A stretch of 38,736 nucleotides of DNA from Betaproteobacteria bacterium (GTDB taxonomy: Bacteria; Pseudomonadota; Gammaproteobacteria; Burkholderiales; SG8-39). Numbering within the stretch: position 1 is the stretch's first letter; each line of letters opens with the position of its first letter. The position numbers were made by a program, and so were the translations under genes. The stretch covers positions 1 through 38,736 of the forward strand of contig JACRAS010000240.1 in assembly GCA_016234705.1 (NCBI GenBank), written 5' to 3'. The notes under the pieces are model-generated. The model saw only the letters and a program-made list of their open reading frames with translations, did no database searches and was not told the origin of the DNA. Below are positions 24,194 through 33,287 of this stretch, one piece after another.

Positions 24194-25105
24194 TTAGAAA
24201 CCGGCGGCCAGTTTGCCCCTCTGAACCACTTCGGCCAGTGCCTTCAAATCCGCCAGCCGCGACGTGGATCGCCGTGCCACGAGGGCGATCGTGCGCTTGG
24301 GACTGGGCTTGGCCATTGGCCGTGCAACCAAATTGGGACTCGCCGTCAATCCGCGTTTAATCGCCATTTCCGGGACCAGCCCGATGCCGAGCCCGGACTC
24401 GACCATTTGCACCAGGGTCAGGAGACTGGTGGCTTCCATGCCCTCCCATGACCGGCGGATCGACGCACCACACGCATACAGCGCGTGATCACGCAGGCAA
24501 TGCCCCTCCTCGAGGAGCAGCAGGCGGTCGGACATCGACGGCGTGACATCGACTTTTCTTGCCTTAACTTCCGGATCACCCTTGCGCCCGACGACCCACA
24601 AGTCGTCGTCAAACAGCGGTTCCACCAGCAAGTTCGCCGTGTCGTAGGGCAGCGCGATCAGGGCGAAATCAAGCTGGCCGTGTTCCAGCCGCAACAGCAG
24701 ACTGGCCGTCAGGTCCTCGCGCAGGGCCAGACGTAGCGCCGGATAGCGCTCGCGAAGCAATCGCAGCGACTGCGGCAGCAGGAAGGGCGCGATGGTCGGG
24801 ATGACGCCGAGCCGGAGCAGTCCCATCATCGGCTTTCCCGCCCCGGCGGCGATTTCCACCAGATCCTGCGCCGCCGCGAGTATCGCCCGCGCCCGTTTGA
24901 CCACTTCCAGCCCGAGCGGCGTCATCAGCACCGTCTGCCTGTCCCGCTCCACCAATTGCGCGCCGAGCACGTCCTCCAGTTCCTTCAAGCCCGCGCTCAA
25001 CGTCGACTGTGTGACGAAGCAGGATTCCGCCGCGCGCGTGAAATTGAGCTGCTCGGAAAGGGCGAGCAAATAGTGCAGTTGCTTGAGCGATGTCAAAGCG
25101 GTCAT
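24194..25105 (-). CDS. oxyR: Hydrogen-peroxide-sensing LysR-type regulator OxyR
   Basis: OxyR senses peroxide by forming a disulphide and then activates catalase, ahp and dps genes. The 303-residue protein has a LysR helix-turn-helix (residues 6-65, with FTRAAESCFVTQSTLSAGLK) and the redox region LLLLEEGHCLRDHALYACGA, in which C203 and C212 match C199 and C208 of E. coli OxyR. Length is typical. It diverges from the 55-residue membrane ORF and katA across a region containing an OxyR-like dyad, so autoregulation and control of katA are likely. The start at 25105 aligns MTALTSLKQLHYL with OxyR N-termini. Confidence 0.95.
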   Translation of the reverse strand: MTALTSLKQLHYLLALSEQLNFTRAAESCFVTQSTLSAGLKELEDVLGAQLVERDRQTVLMTPLGLEVVKRARAILAAAQDLVEIAAGAGKPMMGLLRLGVIPTIAPFLLPQSLRLLRERYPALRLALREDLTASLLLRLEHGQLDFALIALPYDTANLLVEPLFDDDLWVVGRKGDPEVKARKVDVTPSMSDRLLLLEEGHCLRDHALYACGASIRRSWEGMEATSLLTLVQMVESGLGIGLVPEMAIKRGLTASPNLVARPMAKPSPKRTIALVARRSTSRLADLKALAEVVQRGKLAAGF

Positions 25106-25142
25106 GGCTGAAAGAATTATCCGTAGCTATGGTTGAAAAGCC

Positions 25143-25167
25143 TATTATCGATTTTATCGATTATAAG
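25143..25167 (+). promoter_or_regulatory. OxyR-type dyad between oxyR and katA
   Basis: ATCGAT at 25147-25152 and again at 25156-25161, three bases apart, give ATCG-N7-CGAT, which resembles half of an OxyR site (ATAG-N7-CTAT); CTAT at 25127-25130 and 25142-25145 lies just upstream. The AT-rich block is unlike its surroundings. TATAAG at 25162-25167 could be a -10 for katA. Binding is inferred from position and pattern. Confidence 0.5.
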
Positions 25168-25246
25168 CCGAAATATTATTCATTGGATGATCTCCTGAGG
25201 TTAGCCCAAAATTCGCATCGTCACGACAAGATACACGGAGATCGCC

Positions 25247-25414
25247 ATGAAGCACCCGAGAAACGCTACCCGGAAATCTATGATTACAAGCATCACCCTT
25301 ACCGGCGGCCGGCTCGCGGACAAGATTCGTTTCGTCGCGGGCATCGCAATCAGCTTGGTTGGCGCCGGCGTGTTGTTGGCGGACATGGCTCGTTTCATCT
25401 CGTCAGTCGACTGA
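25247..25414 (+). CDS. Small 55-residue membrane protein between oxyR and katA
   Basis: An ATG at 25247 with ACGGAG just before it opens a 55-codon frame ending in TGA at 25412-25414. A basic N-terminus (KHPRNATRK) is followed by one clear transmembrane stretch, IRFVAGIAISLVGAGVLLAD, at about residues 27-46. I do not recognise a family. It lies in the same direction as katA and 36 bp before it, so it would be in the same peroxide-inducible message. The coherent membrane segment and ribosome site make it more believable than the overlapping 135-codon frame, which is rich in Arg/His and has no such features. Confidence 0.6.
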   Translation: MKHPRNATRKSMITSITLTGGRLADKIRFVAGIAISLVGAGVLLADMARFISSVD

Positions 25415-25450
25415 CCCATCAACCTTCACGACCACTCAAGGAGTATCACT

Positions 25451-26902
25451 ATGAGCAAGAAACTAACGACCAACGCCGGCTGTCCCGTCGTCGATAACCA
25501 GAACGTGATGACCGCCGGCCCGCGCGGCCCGCAGTTGCTGCAGGATGTCTGGTTCCTGGAGAAGCTCGCCCACTTCGACCGCGAGGTGATCCCCGAGCGG
25601 CGCATGCACGCCAAGGGCTCCGGCGCCTACGGCACGTTCACCGTCACGCACGACATCACGAAATACACGCGGGCGAAGATCTTTTCCAAGATCGGCAAGA
25701 AAACCGAGCTGTTCGCGCGTTTCACCACCGTAGCCGGCGAACGCGGCGCGGCCGACGCCGAGCGCGACATCCGCGGCTTCGCCGTCAAGTTCTACACCGA
25801 GGAAGGCAACTGGGATCTGGTCGGCAACAACACACCGGTGTTCTTCCTGCGCGACCCGCTCAAGTTCCCGGACCTCAATCACGCGGTCAAGCGCGACCCG
25901 CGCACCAACCTGCGCAGCGCGAAGAACAACTGGGACTTCTGGACCTCGCTGCCGGAAGCATTGCACCAGATCACCATCGTCATGAGCGACCGCGGCATCC
26001 CGGCGAGCTACCGCCACATGCACGGCTTCGGCAGCCATACCTTCAGCTTCATCAACGCGAAGAACGAGCGCTACTGGGTCAAGTTCCACTTCAGGTCGCA
26101 ACAGGGCATCAGGAACCTAACCGACGCCGAAGCCGAAGCCATTATCGGCAAGGATCGCGAGAGCCATCAGCGCGATCTGTACGAGAGCATCGAGAAGGGC
26201 GACTTCCCGAAGTGGACGCTCAAGGTGCAAATCATGCCCGAAGCCGACGCCGCAAGAGTGCCCTATCACCCCTTCGACCTCACCAAGATCTGGCCGCACA
26301 AGGACTATCCGCTGATCGAAGTCGGCGTGATGGAGCTGAACCGCAATCCGGAGAACTTCTTCGCCGAAGTCGAGCAGTCGGCGTTCAATCCGGCGAACGT
26401 GGTGCCAGGCATTGGCTTCTCGCCTGACAAGATGCTGCAGGGGCGGTTGTTCGCCTACGGCGACGCGCAGCGCTACCGACTCGGTACCAATCACCACCTG
26501 ATTCCGGTGAATGCCCCGCGCTGCCCGGTGCACAGTTACCATCGCGACGGTGCCATGCGGGTTGACGGCAACCACGGTAGCACGCTCGGTTACGAGCCCA
26601 ACGACCAGGGCGAATGGGCCGAGCAACCGGATTACCGCGAGCCGCCGCTGAGCCTGGAAGGCGCCGCTGACCACTGGAGCCACCGCGAGGACGCAGACTA
26701 TTTCTCGCAACCCGGGGCGCTGTTCCGCCTGATGGGCCCGGCGCAGCAGCAGGTCTTGTTCGATAATACCGCACGCTCGATCGGTGAGGCGCCGCGCGAG
26801 ATCCAGTTGCGCCACATTGACAACTGCATGCAGGCCGATCCGGCATATGGCGAAGGCGTCGCCAGGGCGCTGGGTGTCCCGGAGGCGAAAATTCCGGCGT
26901 AA
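25451..26902 (+). CDS. katA: Monofunctional haem catalase, small-subunit clade
   Basis: Catalase breaks down hydrogen peroxide to water and oxygen. The 483-residue protein is of small-subunit size and follows AAGGAG at 25437-25442. Visible key parts are the distal histidine in [13 protein letters not shown] (H53), the distal asparagine in [20 protein letters not shown], the [11 protein letters not shown] stretch, and the proximal haem-ligand tyrosine in [14 protein letters not shown]. No C-terminal flavodoxin-like domain is present. It lies next to oxyR and before a Dps gene, so it is very probably part of the OxyR regulon. Confidence 0.97.
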   Translation: MSKKLTTNAGCPVVDNQNVMTAGPRGPQLLQDVWFLEKLAHFDREVIPERRMHAKGSGAYGTFTVTHDITKYTRAKIFSKIGKKTELFARFTTVAGERGAADAERDIRGFAVKFYTEEGNWDLVGNNTPVFFLRDPLKFPDLNHAVKRDPRTNLRSAKNNWDFWTSLPEALHQITIVMSDRGIPASYRHMHGFGSHTFSFINAKNERYWVKFHFRSQQGIRNLTDAEAEAIIGKDRESHQRDLYESIEKGDFPKWTLKVQIMPEADAARVPYHPFDLTKIWPHKDYPLIEVGVMELNRNPENFFAEVEQSAFNPANVVPGIGFSPDKMLQGRLFAYGDAQRYRLGTNHHLIPVNAPRCPVHSYHRDGAMRVDGNHGSTLGYEPNDQGEWAEQPDYREPPLSLEGAADHWSHREDADYFSQPGALFRLMGPAQQQVLFDNTARSIGEAPREIQLRHIDNCMQADPAYGEGVARALGVPEAKIPA

Positions 26903-26918
26903 CGGTTGTGTCGTGGTC

Positions 26919-26952
26919 GGCGGATGTATCCAGTGTCCGCCGGTTCTTTTAT
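26919..26952 (+). terminator. Possible terminator or attenuator between katA and dps
   Basis: GGCGGA (26919-26924) pairs with TCCGCC (26936-26941) around an 11-base loop and is followed by GGTTCTTTTATC. The T-run is imperfect, so read-through into dps is possible. Confidence 0.5.
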
Positions 26953-26966
26953 CAAAAGGAGTGATC

Positions 26967-27461
26967 ATGAAAGCGAAGAAGGGCGCAAGTTCCAGCATAG
27001 ACATCGGCATTTCCGCGGCAGAACGAACCAAGATTGCGGAGGGTCTCTCCGGCCTGTTGGCCGACAGCTACACCCTGTATCTGATGACCCACAACTTCCA
27101 CTGGAACGTGACCGGTCCCATGTTCAACACCTTGCACCTGATGTTCATGCAGCAATACACCGAGCAGTGGACTGCCCTCGACATAATCGCCGAGCGCATC
27201 CGTGCCCTCGGGCATCCTGCACCGGGAACCTATAAGGCATTCGTCAAGCTCGCTTCCATCCAGGAAGTGGACGGCGTGCCCAAGGCGACCGATATGATCC
27301 GGCTGTTAGTGAAAGCGCAGGAAGCCACAGCGCGCACGGCACGGCGACTCTTCCCACTGGTAGACAAGGCCAATGATCAGCCGACGGCGGATCTGCTGAC
27401 CCAACGCCTGGAAGTGCACGAGAAAACCGCCTGGATGCTGCGCAGCCTGCTTGAAGCTTGA
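26967..27461 (+). CDS. dps: Dps family ferritin-like DNA-protection protein
   Basis: Dps forms a 12-mer that oxidises and stores ferrous iron using peroxide and so protects DNA. The 164-residue protein has the ferroxidase region [20 protein letters not shown], then [17 protein letters not shown], with the His, Asp and Glu ligands at the subunit interface, and a C-terminal helix [13 protein letters not shown]. The ATG at 26967 is preceded by AAAAGGAG. It follows katA, which fits joint control by OxyR and by iron supply. An in-frame upstream extension into katA is not credible because it lacks a ribosome site and family similarity. Confidence 0.95.
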   Translation: MKAKKGASSSIDIGISAAERTKIAEGLSGLLADSYTLYLMTHNFHWNVTGPMFNTLHLMFMQQYTEQWTALDIIAERIRALGHPAPGTYKAFVKLASIQEVDGVPKATDMIRLLVKAQEATARTARRLFPLVDKANDQPTADLLTQRLEVHEKTAWMLRSLLEA

Positions 27462-27667
27462 GCAGGTTCCGCGCTTGAGCAGATTCTGCTTCGGTTCACT
27501 CGCGGCTATGGACGCTTCGCTCTCACGCGTCACCACGCATGTGCAGTTGTCGCCCGCCCCGGAAGTGGCATACGTCCTCTACCGGGATTGTTGTCACCGC
27601 GGTCCGATGGGCCGGCGCCGTGCGCTTTCCACCGACGGCAAAGGCGTGCCGCGTTTAAACCAGGGGA

Positions 27668-28756
27668 TCAAGCGGCCGGAGCGCCTTCCATCTCGGCGTT
27701 GCGAAAGACGACGACGTGGTCCACGTCAAGCCGGATGCCGATCCTTTCGCCGATGGCGTGGTTGTGGTGGCTCGGCACCAGCGACTGCACGCGCATGCCG
27801 CTAGGCAGGCGCAGCGTGTAGAGGAATTCCGCGCCGCGGAAGGCCTTCGAGACAACCTCCGCCTGGGTGGCGCTGGCATCGTCGTGCACGATGTCGTCCG
27901 GACGCAGCAGGACGGACACACGGCAGGCCCGCTCGCAGGCATCGCAGCCGATGAAGCATTCGGTCGGGATGTTGCCGCAAAGCGTGCCGAGCTCGATCTG
28001 CACTTCGCGGGCGTTCAGTACCTTGCCCGGCAGGAACACGCCCTGGCCGACGAAGTCCGCCACGAAGCGATTGCCCGGCCGATGGTAGAGGTTGTAAGGC
28101 GTGTCCCACTGCTGGATGCGGCCCTCCTGCAGGATGCCGATTTCGTCGGCCACGGCGAATGCCTCGTGCTGGTCGTGGGTGACCAAGATGGCGGTGATGC
28201 CGGCCTGCTTGATGATGTCGCGCACCTCGAGCGAAAGCCGTTCGCGCAGGTCCACATCGAGGTTGGAAAAAGGTTCGTCGAGCAACAGCAACTGCGGCTT
28301 GGGCGCCAGCGCCCGCGCCAGCGCCACACGCTGCTGCTGGCCGCCGGAGAGCTCGTGCGGGTATTTCCCGCCCGAACCGCCGAGGCCCACGGTTGCCAAC
28401 AGCTCAGCCACGCGGACGCGACACTGCTCGCCGGACGCGCCGCGCAGGCCGAAAGCGATGTTATCGGCCACCGACAGGTGCGGGAACAAGGCATAGTCCT
28501 GAAACACCATGCCGATCTTGCGCTGTTCGGGCGGCAGATGCAGTGCCGGGCTGCTCACGATGACGCCGTTGAGACGGATTTCGCCGCGGCTGACGTGCTC
28601 GAAGCCGGCGATGGCCCGCAGCACGGTCGTCTTGCCGCAACCTGAAGGACCAAGCAGGCAGCCGATGGAACCCTGTTCCAGCGAGAGCGAGAGGGCATCC
28701 ACCACCAGGTGACGGCCATAAGCGTAGGAGACTTCTTTCAGTTCGAGCAGTGGCAT
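27668..28756 (-). CDS. fbpC: Ferric iron ABC transporter ATP-binding protein
   Basis: The 362-residue ATPase powers uptake of ferric iron with FbpA and FbpB. Walker A is GPSGCGKTT (residues 36-44), the Q-loop is MVFQDYALFPH, the ABC signature is LSGGQQQRVALARAL, Walker B is LLLLDEPFSNLD, and the switch His is in LVTHDQHEAF. A TOBE-type C-terminal domain follows and contains an uncommon cysteine cluster: C260, C267, C271, C274 and C278. I chose the ATG at 28756 because it gives the usual MPLLELKEVSYAYG start; an upstream in-frame ATG at 28804 is less likely. It diverges from fbpB across a shared Fur box. Confidence 0.93.
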   Translation of the reverse strand: MPLLELKEVSYAYGRHLVVDALSLSLEQGSIGCLLGPSGCGKTTVLRAIAGFEHVSRGEIRLNGVIVSSPALHLPPEQRKIGMVFQDYALFPHLSVADNIAFGLRGASGEQCRVRVAELLATVGLGGSGGKYPHELSGGQQQRVALARALAPKPQLLLLDEPFSNLDVDLRERLSLEVRDIIKQAGITAILVTHDQHEAFAVADEIGILQEGRIQQWDTPYNLYHRPGNRFVADFVGQGVFLPGKVLNAREVQIELGTLCGNIPTECFIGCDACERACRVSVLLRPDDIVHDDASATQAEVVSKAFRGAEFLYTLRLPSGMRVQSLVPSHHNHAIGERIGIRLDVDHVVVFRNAEMEGAPAA

Positions 28757-28836
28757 GGTTCCGGTTCTCGTATCGCCGATCGAATCCCCGCCCTTGTTGA
28801 CCATGCCCGGTCAAGAGATGAGGGTCGGCGGACAAC

Positions 28837-28855
28837 TCAATTATAATTCTCATTT
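28837..28855. promoter_or_regulatory. Fur box between fbpC and fbpB
   Basis: Read on the minus strand, AAATGAGAATTATAATTGA is a good Fur-box match. TATAAT occurs within it on both strands (28840-28847), so it may be a shared -10 region for the two divergent genes, though neither has an obvious -35 box. Fur repression of both genes is inferred. Confidence 0.65.
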
Positions 28856-28878
28856 CCTTCCGCCGCCGATCGTACCGC

Positions 28879-30552
28879 GTGCCAGCGACCACCACCGTTA
28901 GCGCCCAAGCCCTTGCCCGCGGCATCCGCCAACCGGGCGCTCTTGTCATCGCCGCGCTCCTCGTTGCCGCGCTGGCCGCGGCGCCTATCCTCAGCGTCTG
29001 GACCAACATCTTCGCCGGCGGCACCAGCGATACCTGGCGGCATCTCGCCTCCACCGTGCTGCCGGAGTACGTGGCGAACACCCTGTGGCTGTGTTTCGGT
29101 GTCGGCAGCGGCGTGATCGTCGTCGGCGTTTCCACGGCGTGGCTCGTCACCATGCACGATTTTCCGGGCCGGCGCCTGTTCCAGTGGGCGCTGGTCCTGC
29201 CGCTGGCCGTGCCGGCCTATGTCATGGCCTACACCTACACCGACCTGCTGCAGTTCGTCGGTCCGCTGCAAACCTGGTTGCGGGAGAGTTTCGGCTGGCA
29301 CCAGGGCGACTACTGGTTTCCCGACGTGCGTTCCTTGGGTGGCGCCGTCGCCATGTTCATTTTCGTGCTCTATCCCTACGTCTATCTGCTCGCCCGCACG
29401 GCGTTTCTCGAGCGGGCGAGCGAAATGCTGGAAGTCGGCCGCTCGCTCGGCCTGGGGCCGTGGGCGAGCTTCTTCCGCATCTCGCTGCCCCTCGCGCGGC
29501 CGGCGGTGGCGGCGGGCGCGGCCCTGGCCCTGATGGAGACGCTGGCCGACTACGGCACCGTGGCCTACTTTGCGGTGCAGACCTTCACCACCGGCATCTA
29601 CCGGGCGTGGTTCTCCCTGGGAGACCGGATCGCCGCCGCGCAGCTTTCGGCGGCCCTGCTCGGTTTCGTAGTGCTGGTGCTGCTCGCCGAGCGAACCAGC
29701 CGCGGCCGCGCCCGCTTTCACAACACCACCGGACGCAACCGGCCACAACCCGGCCGCAGGCTGTCCGGACCCAAGGCGACCGCAGCCGTGCTGGCCTGCG
29801 CCGTACCGCTCACCATCGGCTTCCTGGTTCCGGCGGGGATCCTGCTGAAGATGGCGCTGACCGAAGGCGATGCGCAGTTCGGCGCGCGCTTCCTGCAACT
29901 GGCCAGCAACAGCTTCACGCTGGCCGCCTCGACCTCGCTGCTGGCGGTGGGGCTGGCGCTGCTGCTGGCCTACGCCGCGCGCATTAGCCGCTGGCGTTGG
30001 GCGCAATTCATGAATCGCATGGTCGGGCTGGGCTACGCCGTTCCCGGTTCAGTCATCGCCGTCGGCGTGCTGATTCCCGTAACGCGCCTGGACAACTGGC
30101 TGGCCGCGTGGATCGGGGAAAGCTTCGGCACGAACCCGGGGCTGCTATTGACCGGCGGTATCGCGGCGCTGGTCTATGCCTACCTGGCGCGGTTCCTCGC
30201 CGTGGCCCTGCAGACCGTGGAGGCGAGCCTGGCCAGGATCACGCCCAGCATGGACGACGCGGCGCGCTCGCTCGGGCTTGGGCAGGGCGATACCCTGCGC
30301 CGGGTGCACCTGCCTCTATTGCGCGGCAGCCTGCTGAGCGGGGGCTTGCTGGTGTTCGTGGACGTGATGAAGGAGCTGCCGGCGACGCTCGTCATGCGTC
30401 CCTTCAACTTCGACACGCTGGCGACCCAGGCCTACATCCTGGCTTCAGACGAGCGTCTGGCGGAAGCCTCCACCGCGGCCCTGACCATCGTTGCCGTCGG
30501 CATCCTCCCCGTGATTGCGGTTTCGCGCAGCATCGCGCGGGCGCGGATGTGA
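28879..30552 (+). CDS. fbpB: Ferric iron ABC transporter permease
   Basis: The 557-residue permease is a fused two-domain protein typical of FbpB, each half with about six membrane segments and an EAA-type coupling loop (EVGRSLGLGPWASFFRISLPL and DDAARSLGLGQGDTLRRVHLPLL, each shown in part). It starts at a GTG (28879) with no strong ribosome site. Marks such as LPLAVPAYVMAYTYTD and YAVPGSVIAVGVLIPV are typical of iron(III) permeases of this type. It diverges from fbpC and converges with fbpA, an unusual arrangement, since the three are often co-transcribed. A long open frame on the opposite strand here is a codon-bias shadow. Confidence 0.93.
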   Translation: MPATTTVSAQALARGIRQPGALVIAALLVAALAAAPILSVWTNIFAGGTSDTWRHLASTVLPEYVANTLWLCFGVGSGVIVVGVSTAWLVTMHDFPGRRLFQWALVLPLAVPAYVMAYTYTDLLQFVGPLQTWLRESFGWHQGDYWFPDVRSLGGAVAMFIFVLYPYVYLLARTAFLERASEMLEVGRSLGLGPWASFFRISLPLARPAVAAGAALALMETLADYGTVAYFAVQTFTTGIYRAWFSLGDRIAAAQLSAALLGFVVLVLLAERTSRGRARFHNTTGRNRPQPGRRLSGPKATAAVLACAVPLTIGFLVPAGILLKMALTEGDAQFGARFLQLASNSFTLAASTSLLAVGLALLLAYAARISRWRWAQFMNRMVGLGYAVPGSVIAVGVLIPVTRLDNWLAAWIGESFGTNPGLLLTGGIAALVYAYLARFLAVALQTVEASLARITPSMDDAARSLGLGQGDTLRRVHLPLLRGSLLSGGLLVFVDVMKELPATLVMRPFNFDTLATQAYILASDERLAEASTAALTIVAVGILPVIAVSRSIARARM

Positions 30553-30641
30553 CGCGCGCGGCCTTTGCCCCGGTCGCAGCGAAAGCGCCGGCGCAGGTTG
30601 TGCGAGCCCTCAGCGGTCAAGGTTTTTTTCGCGGCCAGACG

Positions 30642-31658
30642 CTAGCGCCAGCCGGCCCGATCGAAAATCTTCTGCACTTGTGCGGTGTTTTTCGACAAGG
30701 TACCCACGTTCAAGCTGTCGGCCTTGAATTTTCCCAGCGATTCGAGTTCCGGGTTCTTCACCACGGCGCTCTTCACCACCGGCCATTCGTTGTTGCCGTT
30801 GGCGAAATAGGTCTGTGCCTGGTCGCTCGCCAGATATTCGAGGAACTTCACCGCAGCGTCCTGGTGCGGTGCCGTCTTCAGCATGCCGCCGCCGGAGACG
30901 TTGATGTGGGTGCCGAAACTCTTCTGGTTCGGCCAGATAATGCCGATACTCTCGACGACTTTCCTGTCCTCGGGCTTGGCGGAGCGCATCAAACGCACGA
31001 TGTAGTAGGTGTTTGAAATCGCGACGCCGCATTCGCCCGCCGCCACAGCCTTGATCTGGTCCGTGTCACCGCCCTTCGGCGCGCGGGCGAAGTTGGCGAC
31101 CAGGCCCTTGGCCCATTCCTCGGTCTTCGGTTCGCCCAGATGGTGGATCAGGGCCGACCCTAGCGACAGGTTGTAGGGATGGGAGCCGGCGCGCACGCAG
31201 ACTTTGCCTTTCAGTCTCGGGTGAGCGAGGCCCTCGTAGGTCTGCACGTCGGCCGGGCTGACGCCGGCCTTGTTGTAGATGATGACGCGGGCGCGGGTGG
31301 AGAAAGCAAACCAGTCCGGCGCGCGCAGATGGTCGGGGATACGCTGTTCCAGCAGTCTGGATTTCACCGGCGCGAACAGGCCGAGGGCGTCGGCCTGGGC
31401 CAGACGGGCGGCGTCCACCGTAAGGAAGACATCGGCCGGGCTGTTGGCGCCCTCATTCTTGATGCGTTCGAGCAGTTCGTCCTCGTTGCCCTCTATGCGG
31501 TTGATCCTGATGCCGGTCTGTTTGGTGAAATCGGCGTAGAGCGCCTCGTCGGTCTGATAATGGCGGGCGGAATAGAGGTTCAGAACTTTTTCCTGGGCGA
31601 AGACGCTACCGGCGCCCAAGGCGAGGGCGAACAGCAGGACGGGCCGAAGGGCTTTCAT
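30642..31658 (-). CDS. fbpA: Ferric iron ABC transporter substrate-binding protein
   Basis: The 338-residue periplasmic protein has a signal peptide ending SVFAQEK and is of the FbpA/FutA type that binds ferric iron. Family marks are LNLYSARHYQTDEALYADF, IEGNEDELLERIKNEG, PADVFLTVDAARL, and the tyrosine-rich SNTYYIVRLM, which provides iron-ligand tyrosines. The ATG at 31658 follows an AGGAGC ribosome site. Its own Fur-box promoter lies upstream, and it converges with fbpB, their ends 89 bp apart. The three fbp genes therefore belong to three transcripts, all under Fur boxes. Confidence 0.93.
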   Translation of the reverse strand: MKALRPVLLFALALGAGSVFAQEKVLNLYSARHYQTDEALYADFTKQTGIRINRIEGNEDELLERIKNEGANSPADVFLTVDAARLAQADALGLFAPVKSRLLEQRIPDHLRAPDWFAFSTRARVIIYNKAGVSPADVQTYEGLAHPRLKGKVCVRAGSHPYNLSLGSALIHHLGEPKTEEWAKGLVANFARAPKGGDTDQIKAVAAGECGVAISNTYYIVRLMRSAKPEDRKVVESIGIIWPNQKSFGTHINVSGGGMLKTAPHQDAAVKFLEYLASDQAQTYFANGNNEWPVVKSAVVKNPELESLGKFKADSLNVGTLSKNTAQVQKIFDRAGWR

Positions 31659-31692
31659 ATAAGTGCTCCTGTTTGCTGGTGTCGGACCCAGC

Positions 31693-31736
31693 ATCATAAT
31701 CGAACCATCCAGTCAATGCAAATCATTCTCATTTGG
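31693..31736 (-). promoter_or_regulatory. Fur-box promoter of fbpA
   Basis: On the minus strand CCAAATGAGAATGATTTGC (31736-31718) is a near-palindromic Fur box. TTGCAT (31721-31716) and TATGAT (31698-31693) are spaced by 17 bp and fit a sigma-70 promoter whose -35 box is covered by the Fur box. Confidence 0.72.
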
Positions 31737-31939
31737 AAAGGTTGCGCCGCCAGCCGAAGCCTGGTCGTCCAGCGCCGTGCGCCGTTCAAGCGCCTCAACC
31801 GATCGCGCTGACTTGATAAATACTGGGCAGCCGTGTGACAACCCAGGGAAAGCTCTACTGCATTTGGGGTAATATGCTCCCAATAATCGCTCATCCTAAT
31901 CGTCGGCGTTTTCCTGCATTCGCTCTCGATGAGTCCCCC

Positions 31940-33265
31940 ATGACATTCAAGAAATTTCGTCTCGCATTTGCCACTGCCTGCGCGCTCGGCGCCGGACCTG
32001 CGCTAGCCGCCACCGAAATCGGCTGGTGGCACTCGATGACCGGAGCCTCGGGCGAGCGCGTCAACGAAATCGCGACCAAGTTCAACGCCTCACAATCGAA
32101 TTACAAGGTAGTGCCGGTATTCAAGGGCGCGTATGACGAGTCGATGAACGCGGCGGTCGCGGCGTACCGCTCCGGCAAGGCCCCGCCCATCCGGCAGGTG
32201 TTCGAGATCGGCGCCGCCACCATGATGGCGGAGAGAAAGGCGTTCACGCCGGTGTACGAGGTGATGGCGCAGGCGGGCGAGAAATTCGACGCCAAGGCCT
32301 ACATGCCGGCCATGACCAGCTACTACGGCGACACTCATGGACGCATGCTGTCGATGCCGTTCAACAGCTCCACCCCGGTGCTCTTCTACAACAAGGACGC
32401 GTTCAAGAAAGCGGGCCTGGATCCGAACAAGCCGCCCAAGACCTGGGACGAGATGCAGGAGGCCGCGCTCAAGCTCAAGGACGCCGGCATGACGTGCGGC
32501 TTCACCACCGGCAGGCAATCGTGGGTGCAACTGGAAAACATGAGTGCCTGGCATGACCAGGAATTCGCGACCAAGCAGAACGGCTTCGGCGGTTTCGACA
32601 CCAAGCTGGTGTTCAACAACCAGATCCTGGTGCGCCATATCGCCAAGCTCTCCTCCTGGGTCAAGTCGGGCCTGTTTACCTACGCCGGCCGGGCGAACGA
32701 GCCCGAGGCGAAATTCTACGGCGGCAACTGCGCCATGCTGACCAGTTCTTCCACCGCCTACGCCGACATCAAGCGCAATGCCAAGTTCGAATTCGGCGTG
32801 TCGCAACTGCCGTACTACGACGACGTCAAGGGCGCGCCGCAAAACTCGATCATCGGCGGCGCGAGCCTGTGGGTGATGTCGGGCAAGAAACCGGCCGAGT
32901 ACAAGGGCGTGGCGAAATTCTTCACCTTCCTTTCCTCGCCGGAAATCCAGGCCGACTGGCACCAGAAAACCGGCTATGTCCCGATCACCAAGGCGGCCTA
33001 CGAGCTCACCAAGAAACAGGGCTTCTATGAAACCAACCCCGGCACCGACATTGCCATCCGGCAACTGCTGCTGAACAACCCGACCAAGGACTCCAAAGGC
33101 ATCCGCCTGGGCAGTTTCGCGCAAATCCGCGGCATCATCGACGAGGAGCTGGAATCGGTATGGAGCCGGAAGAAGTCGCCCAAACAGGCGCTGGACGACG
33201 CGGTCGAGCGCGGCAACGCCGAGTTGCGCAAGTTCGAGCGCGCCAACAAGGCAGGTGGGCGCTGA
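31940..33265 (+). CDS. ugpB: Glycerol-3-phosphate ABC transporter substrate-binding protein
   Basis: The 441-residue periplasmic protein has a signal peptide ending ALAATE near residue 24 and is typical UgpB: IGWWHSMTGASGERVNEI, VVPVFKGAYDESMNAAVAAY, MPFNSSTPVLFYNKDAFKKA, and IIGGASLWVMSG. It binds sn-glycerol 3-phosphate or glycerophosphodiesters for import. The ATG at 31940 was chosen because it opens the signal peptide. The expected permease genes ugpA and ugpE and the ATPase ugpC do not follow; ugpQ comes next, 22 bp away. No convincing Pho box was seen in the 200 bp upstream. Confidence 0.93.
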   Translation: MTFKKFRLAFATACALGAGPALAATEIGWWHSMTGASGERVNEIATKFNASQSNYKVVPVFKGAYDESMNAAVAAYRSGKAPPIRQVFEIGAATMMAERKAFTPVYEVMAQAGEKFDAKAYMPAMTSYYGDTHGRMLSMPFNSSTPVLFYNKDAFKKAGLDPNKPPKTWDEMQEAALKLKDAGMTCGFTTGRQSWVQLENMSAWHDQEFATKQNGFGGFDTKLVFNNQILVRHIAKLSSWVKSGLFTYAGRANEPEAKFYGGNCAMLTSSSTAYADIKRNAKFEFGVSQLPYYDDVKGAPQNSIIGGASLWVMSGKKPAEYKGVAKFFTFLSSPEIQADWHQKTGYVPITKAAYELTKKQGFYETNPGTDIAIRQLLLNNPTKDSKGIRLGSFAQIRGIIDEELESVWSRKKSPKQALDDAVERGNAELRKFERANKAGGR

Positions 33266-33287
33266 ACCCCGCTGGGTCGAAAGCAGG

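Noticed and set aside
25090..25497. 135-codon plus-strand frame across the oxyR-katA gap
   Set aside because: It overlaps oxyR and katA ends and the OxyR-like site, and is Arg/His-rich without a domain; the 55-codon frame is better supported.
27456..27486. Short direct repeat GCTTGAGCAG at the end of dps
   Set aside because: Two 10-base copies 17 bases apart are too short to carry meaning without further copies.
28837..30006. 389-codon minus-strand frame opposite fbpB
   Set aside because: Gln/Gly/Arg-rich composition with no domain; fbpB on the plus strand is clear.
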